Below, piece after piece: positions 35,156-44,100 of a stretch of 64,000 nt of DNA. The number at the start of each line of letters is the position of its first letter. Positions within the stretch are counted from its first letter, which is position 1. The stretch comes from Hymenobacter negativus (GTDB lineage Bacteria; Bacteroidota; Bacteroidia; Cytophagales; Hymenobacteraceae). The translations under genes and the position numbers were made by a program. Where the stretch lies: the NCBI RefSeq assembly GCF_016056375.1, contig NZ_JAEDAE010000001.1, forward strand, positions 682,001 through 746,000, given 5' to 3'. The notes beneath the pieces were generated by a model that worked only from the letters and a program-made list of their open reading frames with translations, ran no database searches and was not told the origin of the DNA.

Positions 35156-36238
35156 TATCACCTCCCGGCAGGCGCGGTACAAATCCTTCCAGCCCTCGCG
35201 CTCCTTGGCCACGGTTTCGAGGTATTCAAGCCACACCACGCGGTCGGGGGCGGGGTCTTTGATGACGGCCCCCATCAGGCCGGCGGCCAGGTCGTGGGCG
35301 CGCAGGGTGCCGTCGCCGAAGTAGGCAGCCAGGGCCAGGCCAGAGTTCATCACCGAGATGGCCTCGCCGGTGCTCAGCGTGCCGCTGGGGCTCTTGAGCT
35401 TGGTTTTGCCGTTGTCCGTCACGCCCTGGCGCATCTCGCGGAAGATGGTGACGAGGCGGCTGATTTGCTCCAGCGCGGGTGCTTCGACGGGCAGCTGCAG
35501 GGCCTGGCCCTGCTTGGCCACGCGGGTTTGCACGATGTGCACTTCCTCGGCCAGGGTGGCGGGCAGGGGCAGCACCACGGCGTTGAAACGGCGGCGCAGG
35601 GCGCTGCTGAGCTCGTTCACGCCGCGGTCGCGGTCGTTGGCCGTGGCGATGACGTTGAAACCCTGCCGGGCCTGGATTTCGGTGCTCAGCTCGGGGATGG
35701 GCAGCACCTTTTCGGAGAGCATGGTGAGCAGGGTGTCCTGCACATCGGACGGAATGCGCGTCAGCTCTTCGATGCGCACGAGCTGGCCGGTTTCCATGCC
35801 TTTGTAGAGCGGACTGGGTACCAGCGCGCTCATAGAGGGCCCTTCGGCGAGCAGGCGGGCGTAGTTCCAGGAGTAGCGCAGGCTGTCCTCGGCGGTGCCG
35901 GCAGTGCCCTGCACCAGCAGGTTGGTGTGCCCGCTGATGGCGGCGGTGAGGTGCTCGCTCACCCAGCTTTTGGCCGTGCCGGGCACGCCGAGCAACAGCA
36001 GGGCGCGGTCGGTGGCCAGGGTGGCGACGGCAATTTCCATCAGCCGCCGCTGGCCGATGTATTTGGGCTCGATTTCGAAGCCGTTATCGAGCTTCCCGCC
36101 CAGCAGATACGTCACTACGGCCCACGGCGAGAGGTGCCAGCCCGGCGGTTTGGGGCGGTCGTTGTCCGCGGCTTTCAGCGCGGCCAGTTCTTCGGCGTAC
36201 AAGTCTTCGGCGTGGGGGCGGAGTAGAGTGGGTGTCAT
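35150..36238 (-). CDS. MoxR-family AAA+ ATPase
   Basis: A 362-residue cytoplasmic ATPase of the MoxR/RavA-like type. Walker A is GVPGTAKS (84-91), Walker B follows as LVRIEELTRIP, then the sensor region VIATANDRDRG and the arginine-finger region ELSSALRRRFNAVVLPLP. MoxR proteins act as chaperones with a VWA partner, remodelling a client protein; here the partner is probably the VWA protein at 28558-29670. ATG 36238 (MTPTLLRPHAE) is the start. Upstream lies a REPIN-like element and the SWIM gene on the same strand; downstream is the AT-rich nuclease-peptidase gene, 58 bp away. Confidence 0.93.
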   Translation of the reverse strand: MTPTLLRPHAEDLYAEELAALKAADNDRPKPPGWHLSPWAVVTYLLGGKLDNGFEIEPKYIGQRRLMEIAVATLATDRALLLLGVPGTAKSWVSEHLTAAISGHTNLLVQGTAGTAEDSLRYSWNYARLLAEGPSMSALVPSPLYKGMETGQLVRIEELTRIPSDVQDTLLTMLSEKVLPIPELSTEIQARQGFNVIATANDRDRGVNELSSALRRRFNAVVLPLPATLAEEVHIVQTRVAKQGQALQLPVEAPALEQISRLVTIFREMRQGVTDNGKTKLKSPSGTLSTGEAISVMNSGLALAAYFGDGTLRAHDLAAGLMGAVIKDPAPDRVVWLEYLETVAKEREGWKDLYRACREVIE

Positions 36239-36252
36239 GGTTTATTGGGATT

Positions 36253-36360
36253 GTAGAGACGCAATGTTTTGCGTCTTGTCATTGCTGATGTTGTTCTGAC
36301 TGCACAGAATGGAATGGTTCGGGCCGTTCAACGACGAGACGCAAAATATTGCGTCTCTAC
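36253..36360. repeat. REPIN-like element, family 'GTAGAGACGCAA'
   Basis: The element starts GTAGAGACGCAATG and ends ATTGCGTCTCTAC, giving inverted ends of 14-15 bp; each end also forms its own hairpin (GACGC..GCGTC). It matches the copy at 20828-20924. Its terminal CTA (36357-36359) is the TAG stop codon of the SWIM gene read on the minus strand. Confidence 0.85.
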
Positions 36361-39300
36361 TCATTCAGCGACTGTTCCAAATCGGCCTGGAAGCGCAGGG
36401 TATCGACAAACGTATGGATTTGGGGCAGAAAAACGGCGTGCACCTGCTCGATGGCCTCTACCTGCTGAATGGCCCAGGCGGCATCGGCCGGCGCTAGGCT
36501 GGGGGCTACGGTTTGGGGCAGCAGCCAGGCCAACTGTCGCAGGTTGTAGGGCGGGGCGTTGAATTCGTAGAGCACGGCCGTTTTGGTGAGCTGCCGGACA
36601 ATGGTTTCGAGTACGGCGGCGCTGAGGGCACGGGGCCAGGGCGCGGGCACGAAATCCAGGCCCAGCGCCCAGTCGTCCTGCTGGCGGCGCACCCGCTCGA
36701 TGGTGGGCGTGAGCAGGAGCGTGCGTTGCTCGGCAGCAGGCAGGAGGGCAGCCAGCCGGCCCCAGTCGATGCCGCGGGCGCAATTGGCTTTTTCCAGAGC
36801 GGGCAATTCCTCCTGCCACAGCTGCAGGAAGGCGCTGGCAAAAGCGGCGTCGCGGTGCAGCAGGGTGCTGTGTGCCCAGCTGGGCAGCAGCGGCAGCGGC
36901 CATTCGGAGGCCAGCGCTGCCGCGAGCAGCTCGCCGGGCGTGAGGCCCAGGTGAGCGGTCCAGCGCCGGGGCGGTAGCAGCCCCACCAGGTTGCCAAGGC
37001 GGCCGGCGGCCGGACCCAGCGTGGTTTGGTTGCCGGCCGTGGTGCTGATGCGGTACTCGAAGCGCCCGTTTTTTTCTTCAATGCCATCAAGCAGCCAGGA
37101 TTTGTCCCAGGCGGTGGGCAGGGTAATTTCAAGCGTGGGCTTGCCCAGGCCCAGCAGCTTGCGTTTGGCCGTGATGAGTGGCGCGGCGCGGACCCACAAC
37201 CGCTCAGTAAGGGCGGCGCCGGGCAGTTGCACCAGCAGCTCCGTTGCCAGGCGGCGCACATCCTGCCCCCGGGCTTTGAGCAAGCCTTCGAGCACGGGCT
37301 CAGCGTCGGGGCGCAGGTGCCGGGCCAGAATATCAAGCAGGGCTTCCTGGATTTTGGCTGGCTCGGTGGGCAGGGCGGCCAGGAGCAGGGCGCGGGCTTC
37401 GTCCGGCGCCTGGCCAAAACGCTCCGTGAGCCAAGCCAGCCGCTGGGGCGTCGTGCCGGTTTCCCAAATACTGACACCGGTATCTGCATGGGCAATGGCT
37501 GCCGTTTTATCAGCCAGCTTGGCCCATTCCGGGTTCAGCGAAGCCATCCAGTGGCCGCGCGCGCCTAGCACCGGCCCCAGCACGGCCCGCGTTTCGGCCG
37601 AGCGAGCGGCGTGGCGCAGCAAGGGCACCAGTAGGGCCGGCGGCACCAGCAGGTCGCGGCCAGCCAGGCGGATGAGGTAGTCGGGTAGCAGCTCCAGGTG
37701 CAGGGAGTTGACCAGCATCTGGTGCAGGTGGCTGGTGCCTTTGGGGCCGACGGTCGGGAGCAGCTCGGGCGGCGCGGGTGCGAAAAGTGGCCCCGTGGCG
37801 GCGGGCGGGCGGTAGCCGGCTTTTTGCATCAGGGCCAGCGTGCCGGCCGCTAGTAACAGCTGCTGTTCGGGCGTTTCGGCAGCAGTCGGGAAAGTGGGAA
37901 TGAACTCACCACTCTGGCGTGTTCCGAGCAGGGCCACGCGCAGGAGTTGAGCCGTATCCGGCTGCGGCCGGGGAGACGCCCCGTTTCTTTCAGCACCCTC
38001 CGGTCCCATTTCCATTGGATAGGATAAGTCGGCTGATTCCTGGGCTGCACGGGTGGGCACTTCCCCTTCCTGTGAAAGGGAGCCAGGAGAAGAAGCGAAC
38101 GGTGAGACGCTGGAAACCCAGCTGCTCAGCGGCCTGAAAGCCAGCCCGTCCCACTCACCAAAGAGCGAAATCGGCTGGCCACCGCTTTCGGCCAGCAGCT
38201 GCCAGCCATAATTTTCATCAACCAGGCGCAGCGGCAAAACTCCGGCCTCCGTGGCGTGGTGCAGCAGCCAGCGGCCGTCGGGCAGCGGCGTGGGCAGCAC
38301 CTGCGTGAGTGTAGCGGGCCATTCGCGCAGCCAGGGCTGGTGGGCGAGGGCATCGGAATAGTCGTTCAACAGCTGGCTGATGGACTGACCGGCAGGTACC
38401 ACGCCGGCGGGTACCGTGCCATCGAACCGGACATTGACCGGCGCGGCCCGTAGCGGCAGCAGGCCGGGGTAAAAAGCTAGTTCGCCCAGATAAGCGCCGT
38501 GCGGAATAAAGGGTGTGCTGAAGGGCTGGCCACCAAAGGCAAACTCCAGCACCAGCGCCGTTTGGCCGGTGTTGCGGCCGTGCAGCCAGGTGCGGCGGGC
38601 CGTCAGGCGGTCCTCATCCCAGCGGAACTGGCCCAGCACGCGCCAGGAATCAGTTACGGGGGTGGCGATGGCGAGCAGGTCCTCTTTTTTCAGGTTGATG
38701 CCGACTTGTTGGAGTATATCGGCCCGTGTCTCCGGGGCGAGGTTGGGAAGGTTCTGGAAGGCGCGGGTTAGCAAGTACAGTTCGCCCAGGCGGCCCAGCA
38801 GGCGCGCGGGCCAGTCGGCGTGGGCGTGGGGCAGAGTGGCCAGCTCGCGCACCGTAGCGGCCAGGCCCGGTAGTTGGTTATCGACCAGCCGGGCGGCCTG
38901 GCTTTCCCAAAACGTAAGTGGCTGCTTGTCGAGCGAAGCCAAGCCGGCGCGCATCAGGTCTTCGAACCAGGCCACGAGGTCTTCGGCCCCGGCGGCCATG
39001 CGGGCCAGGCGCTTGGGGGCAACGGCAGGCGTGGCCTCAACGGGCTTCCCGGCGGCCTCGCCATCCGGCAATACTTCCGGATAAGCAGCGCCCGGAGTGT
39101 CGGCATTAGCAAGCTGTTTCGCCGATACGACAGGTGCTTTGGCCGCATTAGCAGCGGGTTTTTCTGCCTTTTTCTCCTGTGCTTGTTGGCGCTTTTCCAG
39201 CCACTCTTCCAGCCAGGCGGGCGGGGTGTTGCCGCCAAAAAGCTCCGGCTGGCGAGCCATGAGCAGCAGCAGGCCCGCGCCGTGCTTGCAGGGGAACACG

Positions 39301-39512
39301 CGGCTGGGGCAGCTGCATTTAAAAGCTGGTTCCGCCAGGTCGATGCCCGTGCGGTAGGGCTTGCTGCCGCTGCCGGCACAGTCGCCCCAGGCGGCAGTAT
39401 CGGTGCGGCCCAGATTGGCCCATTTGGCGGGTTTCAGCAGCTCCTGGCCTCGTTTGAGGGTGCCGGGGTCGGTGATGAGGGCGAGGGCCTGGGCTTCGGA
39501 GTAGGAAATCAT
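36357..39512 (-). CDS. SWIM zinc-finger protein with DUF5691-like C-terminal region
   Basis: A 1051-residue cytoplasmic protein. The SWIM finger (CxCx6CxH) is at Cys66, Cys68, Cys75 and His77 in FKCSCPSRVFPCKHGAG; it binds zinc and usually contacts DNA or protein. The remaining 900 residues are helical HEAT-like; the last third (from about 540: LLRVALLGTRQSGEF) resembles DUF5691, which elsewhere is a separate protein next to SWIM, MoxR and VWA genes, so this looks like a fusion. Residues about 470-515 (SVSPFASSPGSLSQEGEVP ...) look like a degraded in-frame repeat. The TAG stop is provided by the repeat at 36253-36360. ATG 39512 is the start. Confidence 0.85.
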   Translation of the reverse strand: MISYSEAQALALITDPGTLKRGQELLKPAKWANLGRTDTAAWGDCAGSGSKPYRTGIDLAEPAFKCSCPSRVFPCKHGAGLLLLMARQPELFGGNTPPAWLEEWLEKRQQAQEKKAEKPAANAAKAPVVSAKQLANADTPGAAYPEVLPDGEAAGKPVEATPAVAPKRLARMAAGAEDLVAWFEDLMRAGLASLDKQPLTFWESQAARLVDNQLPGLAATVRELATLPHAHADWPARLLGRLGELYLLTRAFQNLPNLAPETRADILQQVGINLKKEDLLAIATPVTDSWRVLGQFRWDEDRLTARRTWLHGRNTGQTALVLEFAFGGQPFSTPFIPHGAYLGELAFYPGLLPLRAAPVNVRFDGTVPAGVVPAGQSISQLLNDYSDALAHQPWLREWPATLTQVLPTPLPDGRWLLHHATEAGVLPLRLVDENYGWQLLAESGGQPISLFGEWDGLAFRPLSSWVSSVSPFASSPGSLSQEGEVPTRAAQESADLSYPMEMGPEGAERNGASPRPQPDTAQLLRVALLGTRQSGEFIPTFPTAAETPEQQLLLAAGTLALMQKAGYRPPAATGPLFAPAPPELLPTVGPKGTSHLHQMLVNSLHLELLPDYLIRLAGRDLLVPPALLVPLLRHAARSAETRAVLGPVLGARGHWMASLNPEWAKLADKTAAIAHADTGVSIWETGTTPQRLAWLTERFGQAPDEARALLLAALPTEPAKIQEALLDILARHLRPDAEPVLEGLLKARGQDVRRLATELLVQLPGAALTERLWVRAAPLITAKRKLLGLGKPTLEITLPTAWDKSWLLDGIEEKNGRFEYRISTTAGNQTTLGPAAGRLGNLVGLLPPRRWTAHLGLTPGELLAAALASEWPLPLLPSWAHSTLLHRDAAFASAFLQLWQEELPALEKANCARGIDWGRLAALLPAAEQRTLLLTPTIERVRRQQDDWALGLDFVPAPWPRALSAAVLETIVRQLTKTAVLYEFNAPPYNLRQLAWLLPQTVAPSLAPADAAWAIQQVEAIEQVHAVFLPQIHTFVDTLRFQADLEQSLNE
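37967..38113. repeat. Probable degraded in-frame repeat inside the SWIM gene
   Basis: The region contains GGTGAGACGC near 38101, a local palindrome around 38064-38080 (CCCTT..AAGGG) and GGAGACGCC near 37972. Its translation SVSPFASSPGSLSQEGEVP matches the pattern of the DUF5682 insertion (NVSPPGPLSGGEGEP). Boundaries are approximate. Confidence 0.45.
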
Positions 39513-39575
39513 GCGGGGCAGGGCAAGTCCTAAAAGTAACGGGGATTTTGAGGCATTGCTGCCTTAAATCCGGCT

Positions 39576-39935
39576 TCACGCAAAGAAGTCGTCCGGGTCG
39601 GCCTGACTAAGGTACTTGCGCAGCAGCGCCAGCGAACCAAAATACGGCAACACGCAGGCCAGAAACTGGTCGGCCAGGGCCGGGCTGCTGGCGTAGGCCA
39701 CAAACGTCTGGCCGCTTTCGGTGAACTCTATCTCATCGAGCAGCGCGGGGCAGTGCTCTTCCACAATGGTTTCGAGGTGCTCGGCCCAGGAAGCCGGCGT
39801 GCCGCCGAAGCCGAAGTGCTGAAACAGCGCGTAGTAGTCCTCCAGCCCGCCCACATCGGCAAAAATCACCAGCTGGTATTCGGGCGAAATAGGGGGTGGG
39901 GCGGGGGCGAGCTGAAACGGAAAGGTGGCCAACAT
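39576..39935 (-). CDS. Imm51-like small protein
   Basis: A 119-residue acidic cytoplasmic protein. The layout FGFGGTPASWAEHLETIVEE, then LLDEIEFTESGQTFVAYASS and a helical end resembles the Imm51 family, a group first described as immunity proteins of polymorphic toxins. No toxin gene is adjacent, so an immunity role is not supported by context and the match is by eye only. ATG 39935 is the start. It lies 15 bp after the coiled-coil membrane protein gene and 63 bp before the SWIM gene, all on the minus strand, so it may be expressed with the MoxR cluster. Confidence 0.55.
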   Translation of the reverse strand: MLATFPFQLAPAPPPISPEYQLVIFADVGGLEDYYALFQHFGFGGTPASWAEHLETIVEEHCPALLDEIEFTESGQTFVAYASSPALADQFLACVLPYFGSLALLRKYLSQADPDDFFA

Positions 39936-39950
39936 GCCTCGAAAGTACGC

Positions 39951-40556
39951 CTACTTGCGTCGCCGCAGTGCCACTACCAGCCCTACGCATAGCACGGCCA
40001 GGCCTGCAATCAGGGCATCGCGCACGAAATGGCCCTGCTTGGCTTCGGCCACTTCGGCTTCGAGGTCGCGCTGGTGGGCCAGCTGCTGCTTTTCGCGCTG
40101 GCGCAGGTTTTCGGCTTCGTTGGTGAGTTCGGAAAGGCGCTGGGCCGTGAGGTTGCGGTCGTCGCGCGAGCTGGTTTCGAGGTGGGTGGTGGTGGCCGCC
40201 AGGCGGGCCGAGGTGGTAGTTGCCGCCTGGGCGGTGCGGTTGAGCACGTCCACAATCTGCTGGTCCTTGTCCACGATGCCTTGCAGGGCATCCACCACTT
40301 CCTGCAAGTCTTTTTTGGATGGCTTGTTGCCGAACAGGCTGTGGCGCTGGGCGCTGGCTTCGCGGTAGCGGTCGGTCAGGGCTTTGCGCTCGGCCAGCAG
40401 GCCGGGCAGGGGCGAATCGGGGCTCACAGCCGGCGTCTGGGCGGCTGTGGCCACGCTCAACATAAGGCCGCCGCCGAGTGCCAGGGTGCGAAACAATTGG
40501 CGGCGGGTGGTTATTTGCAAACTGTCAACCCAGGAAAACAACACGGAAGTACGCAT
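39951..40556 (-). CDS. Coiled-coil protein with signal/anchor and C-terminal membrane helix
   Basis: A 201-residue protein. The N-terminus (MRTSVLFS to about 40) has a basic stretch RRQLFRTLALGGGLMLSVATAAQ that looks like a signal peptide. Residues about 50-165 are highly charged and Gln/Glu-rich, predicted coiled coil (LSELTNEAENLRQREKQQLA). A single hydrophobic helix, LIAGLAVLCVGLVVALRRRK, ends the protein. This topology would put the coiled coil in the periplasm and the RRRK tail inside. ATG 40556 shares the CATG with an ATG at 40555 on the opposite strand. The function is unknown. It is the first gene of the long minus-strand run. Confidence 0.65.
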   Translation of the reverse strand: MRTSVLFSWVDSLQITTRRQLFRTLALGGGLMLSVATAAQTPAVSPDSPLPGLLAERKALTDRYREASAQRHSLFGNKPSKKDLQEVVDALQGIVDKDQQIVDVLNRTAQAATTTSARLAATTTHLETSSRDDRNLTAQRLSELTNEAENLRQREKQQLAHQRDLEAEVAEAKQGHFVRDALIAGLAVLCVGLVVALRRRK

Positions 40557-40572
40557 GAAGGGAATTCGACTA

Positions 40573-41037
40573 ATGAAAAAAGGCAGCCTCGTATTGCTCG
40601 GGGCGCTGAGCGTGTGGAGCTGCGAAACGGCCCGGCCGAAAACACCGCCCACTTACGGCGGTGCGGCATCGGAAGGCCTCTACGAAAAAGGCGGCAGCGG
40701 CGTGCTGCCTTTCCTCATTCAGGAAACCAGCACCGACCCCACTTACGGCTTTACGGAAACCAACCCTGTGCGAGTTGGCGGCGGCAAAGAAGCTGGCGTG
40801 CGCAACCAGCAGCGCTACCTCAATGCCCTGCTCGGACCCAAAGGCCAATTAATTGCCTACCAGCACGAAGGCAACTGCTGTTCCTTCAAAATTGAAGGCG
40901 GCGGGGTTGATAACCAAGGCCAGCTCGACGTGTACACCATCGCCTGGAAAGGGCAGAAGGAGCCAATGAAGCTATACCTCAACATGTACGAAGAAGGCCC
41001 GCTGGCCGCCCCTGTGGGCCTGAGCGCGGCCCGCTAA
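40573..41037 (+). CDS. Small lipoprotein of a Bacteroidota-specific family
   Basis: A 154-residue lipoprotein: MKKGSLVLLGALSVWSC gives a lipobox with Cys17. The body has TYGFTETNPVRVGG, NQQRYLNALLGPKGQ, EGNCCSFKI and a C-terminal YLNMYEEGPLAAPVGL. I recall a family with these blocks that databases often label '2-dehydro-3-deoxyphosphooctonate aldolase'; nothing in the sequence supports an aldolase, and I regard that name as doubtful. The start is at ATG 40573; an in-frame ATG at 40555 would overlap the start codon of the divergent gene. The paired Cys (CC) may bind metal or form disulfides. The nuclease-helicase gene follows 77 bp downstream. Confidence 0.65.
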   Translation: MKKGSLVLLGALSVWSCETARPKTPPTYGGAASEGLYEKGGSGVLPFLIQETSTDPTYGFTETNPVRVGGGKEAGVRNQQRYLNALLGPKGQLIAYQHEGNCCSFKIEGGGVDNQGQLDVYTIAWKGQKEPMKLYLNMYEEGPLAAPVGLSAAR

Positions 41038-41114
41038 CCCGGCCGGCAGCGGGCCGGTTGAAATTAGAAAACCGTTACTTTTATAAGTCCGGCTGCTATT
41101 TCTCTACCTGTTCG

Positions 41115-44100
41115 ATGCCCACTCGCTACTACTCCCGCCTTGCCGCGCTGGCCGCTGACCCCGCCGCCGCACCCGCCGACCAGCTCCCCAAGCTGCGCAA
41201 GCTGCTCGAAGCCGTACTGCGCGACGACTGCAAGGCCCGGGAGGCCCCGTTTATCGACCTCAACCAGGCAATCGGCCAGGCCGCTTACACCCACGAGCTG
41301 CCCGCCGCCCTGCGCCAACAGCTGCAGGCCCTGCGCCTGGCCGCCAACCTGGTGGTGCACGAAAGCTACGCCGGCACCCGCGCCGAAGCCGCCCAGGGCT
41401 TCGCGGCGGTGGCGGCCCTGGTGCTGCACCTCACCGGCGCGGCCTATGCCGGCCCCGCGCTGCCCCAGCCACTTGTCGAAGCCGCCGCGCCCACCGAACC
41501 GGCGGAAATTGCCATTGATGCCGGTGCCCATATTCCCGAAGCCGCCGCCAGCACCACCTGGCGCGTGCGGGTGCTGCACGCTGACTTGGCCACCGGCGCG
41601 CTTACCGTTGAGATGGGCGCGCCCGCCGATGGTCGCCCCGCCGGCCCCTTTGCGTTGGTGTTGCCGGCGGCGTATGAAAACGTGCTGCCGCTGGCCGCTG
41701 CGCTGCACCCTACGCTGCACCTCATCGGGCCGGTGCTGCTGGCCGATGGCAGCGTGCGCGCACGCCGCGTGGTGCTGGAGCCCGACTACCTCATCAGCGT
41801 GACAACCATTGCCGAGTGCGCCCAGCGCGACGGCACCATCCCTGAATGGGCGCTGCTGAATGCCTTTTTGCCCGATGACATTTCGCGCCCGCTGGTGCTC
41901 GGAAACCTGGTGAACCTGCTGCTGGACGAGGAAGTGAGCCACGCCGGCCGGCAGGAAGAATTGAAATCACAGCGGGAAGCCACCAAAAAACGGCAGCAAC
42001 TGGAACGGCTGGCGAAGCTGGCCGGCCACGTAGTTGCCTCTGCTGATACGGGAGCTGACGAGACCGAAGAAGCCCCAGACAGCGAGCAGCTGACCGCCAA
42101 AGAATTCGACCTCGAAACCTTCTTCAAGGGCCGGCTTTTCCGTTCGGCGCCGCTTTCGCTCAGCACGCTGCCCGAGTTTCAGACCCGCACCGGCGTGCCC
42201 GAACTCCTGAACGACTTGCGCCGCCACCACCGCACCCTGCGCGAAACCCGCGCCCTGGGTTTCGTGGCGGCTAGCCGCACCGGCTACCAGCAGGAGCCCC
42301 TGCGCCTGGCCGACTGCTTCCTCGAACCTACCTTTCTTTCGGCCACCTACGGCTTGCAGGGCCGGCTCGATTTGCTGCACGAAAGCAGCACCGGCTACGA
42401 CCTCATTGAGCTCAAAAGCTCGACTAAAGTGCCTCATGCCGAGCCCTGGACCAACCACGCCGCGCAGGCCCAGCTCTACCGCCTGCTGCTCGAATCGGTG
42501 TTTGGGGCCGATGGCGAAACCGCCGGCCGGGGCCGCACCAGCATTTTGTATTCCAACGCGGCCAGCGGCCAACCCGCCGTGCGCCGCGTCGACCAGGACC
42601 AGGATTTGATTGACCGGCTGCTTTCGGCCCGCAACCAGCTCGTGGGCACCGAGTTGCAATTGGCCCGCGCCACCGGCCCCCGCCAGACGGCCCACCTGCT
42701 GGCCCCCGTGCTGCAACCCAACCTCACGGCCCTGCCACCCTTCGGCAAAGCCAAGGCCGAAAAAGTAGCCAACGCCTGGGCCGCCGCCGACCCCGTGGAG
42801 CGCGCCTACTGCCTGGAACTGGCCCGCTTCGCAGCCCGCGAAATGCGGCTCACCCTGCTCGGCGACGAAGCCCGTCCCGGCGATGCCGGTGGCCAGGCCG
42901 GCCTCTGGCTGCTGCCCCAGGCCCGCAAATACCAGAATTTCAGTTTGCTCGATGACCTAGAACTCATCGAAGACCACAGCGGCGCGCCCGACGACGCCCG
43001 CAACGGCCTTGGCCCGCACCTCATTTTCCGGCGTCCGGCCGGTGGCCGCGAAGTCAACTTCCGCGCCGGCGATACGCTCATTCTCTACCCGCGGCGCCGC
43101 AATACCCGCGAAACTGCTGCAGCTTCAGCTCCTGGAGAAACGGCTGGAAACTCACTCAGTCACTCCGCTGCTCAGTCGCTCAGTGTGCTGGACGCGCAGG
43201 TAGTAAAAGTCGTCCTCGCCGAAGACCTCGGGGCCGATGGCCGCGTGGTGCTCAGCGTGCGCAACCGCCGCATGGCCCCGCGCTACCTGCTGGGCCACTC
43301 GCACTGGGCCCTGGAGCCCGATACCTACGACACCTTCCGGCGCGAGTGGGCCGGCCTCTCGTCCTTCCTCGGCCTGAGCCCCGAGCGTCGCAAGCGCCTG
43401 CTGGCCCGCACCGGCCCGCGCGAGCCCGAGGGCTGGAACCCGGCCGCCGCACCCGCCACCACGGCCCCCGAAGTGGTGGCCCGCGCCTTGGCCGCGCCCG
43501 ATTGGTTCGTACTCTGCGGCCCGCCCGGCACTGGCAAAACCCGCAGCGTACTGCGCGAGCTGGCCGTAAATCTCTACAAACAGGACAAACAGGTACTGCT
43601 GGCCGCTTACACCAACCGCGCCGTAGACGAAATCTGCGAGCAGTTGGTAGAAGCCAAACTGCCCTTCATCCGGGTGGGCTCGCGCCTGGGCACGTCGCCG
43701 CAATACAGGCCCTACCTGCTCGATGCCATGATTGCCGACTGCGCCAGCCGCCAGACCGTGCGCGCCCGCCTCACCGGCACGCCGTTCTACGTGGGCACGG
43801 TGGCCAGCCTGCTGGGCAAGCCCGAGCTGTTCATGCTCAAACAGTTTGATGTGGCCGTGGTGGACGAAGCCAGCCAGGTGCTGGAATCGCCGATGCTGGC
43901 GCTGCTGGCCAAGGTGAAAAAGTTCATCCTCATCGGCGACCACCGCCAGCTGCCCGCCGTGGTGGCCCAGGAGCCCGAAACCAGCGCCGTAGCCCCCGAA
44001 GTGGCCGATTTGCTCCGCGAGAACCTCGGCCTCACCAACCTGCGCAACTCCTACTTCGAGCGCCTGTTCCGGCGGGCAGAAGCGCATTGGCCCCACGCCC

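Noticed and set aside
39576..39935. Imm51-like gene considered as half of a polymorphic toxin-immunity pair
   Set aside because: No toxin with Rhs, LXG or T6SS features lies beside it; kept only as a family resemblance.
40573..41037. Annotation as 2-dehydro-3-deoxyphosphooctonate aldolase
   Set aside because: The protein is a 154-residue lipoprotein with no TIM-barrel or KdsA motifs; the name is likely a propagated error.
43105..43190. ACTCAGTCAC repeats considered as an origin or iteron set
   Set aside because: Few, imperfect units inside a coding sequence and no initiator gene nearby.
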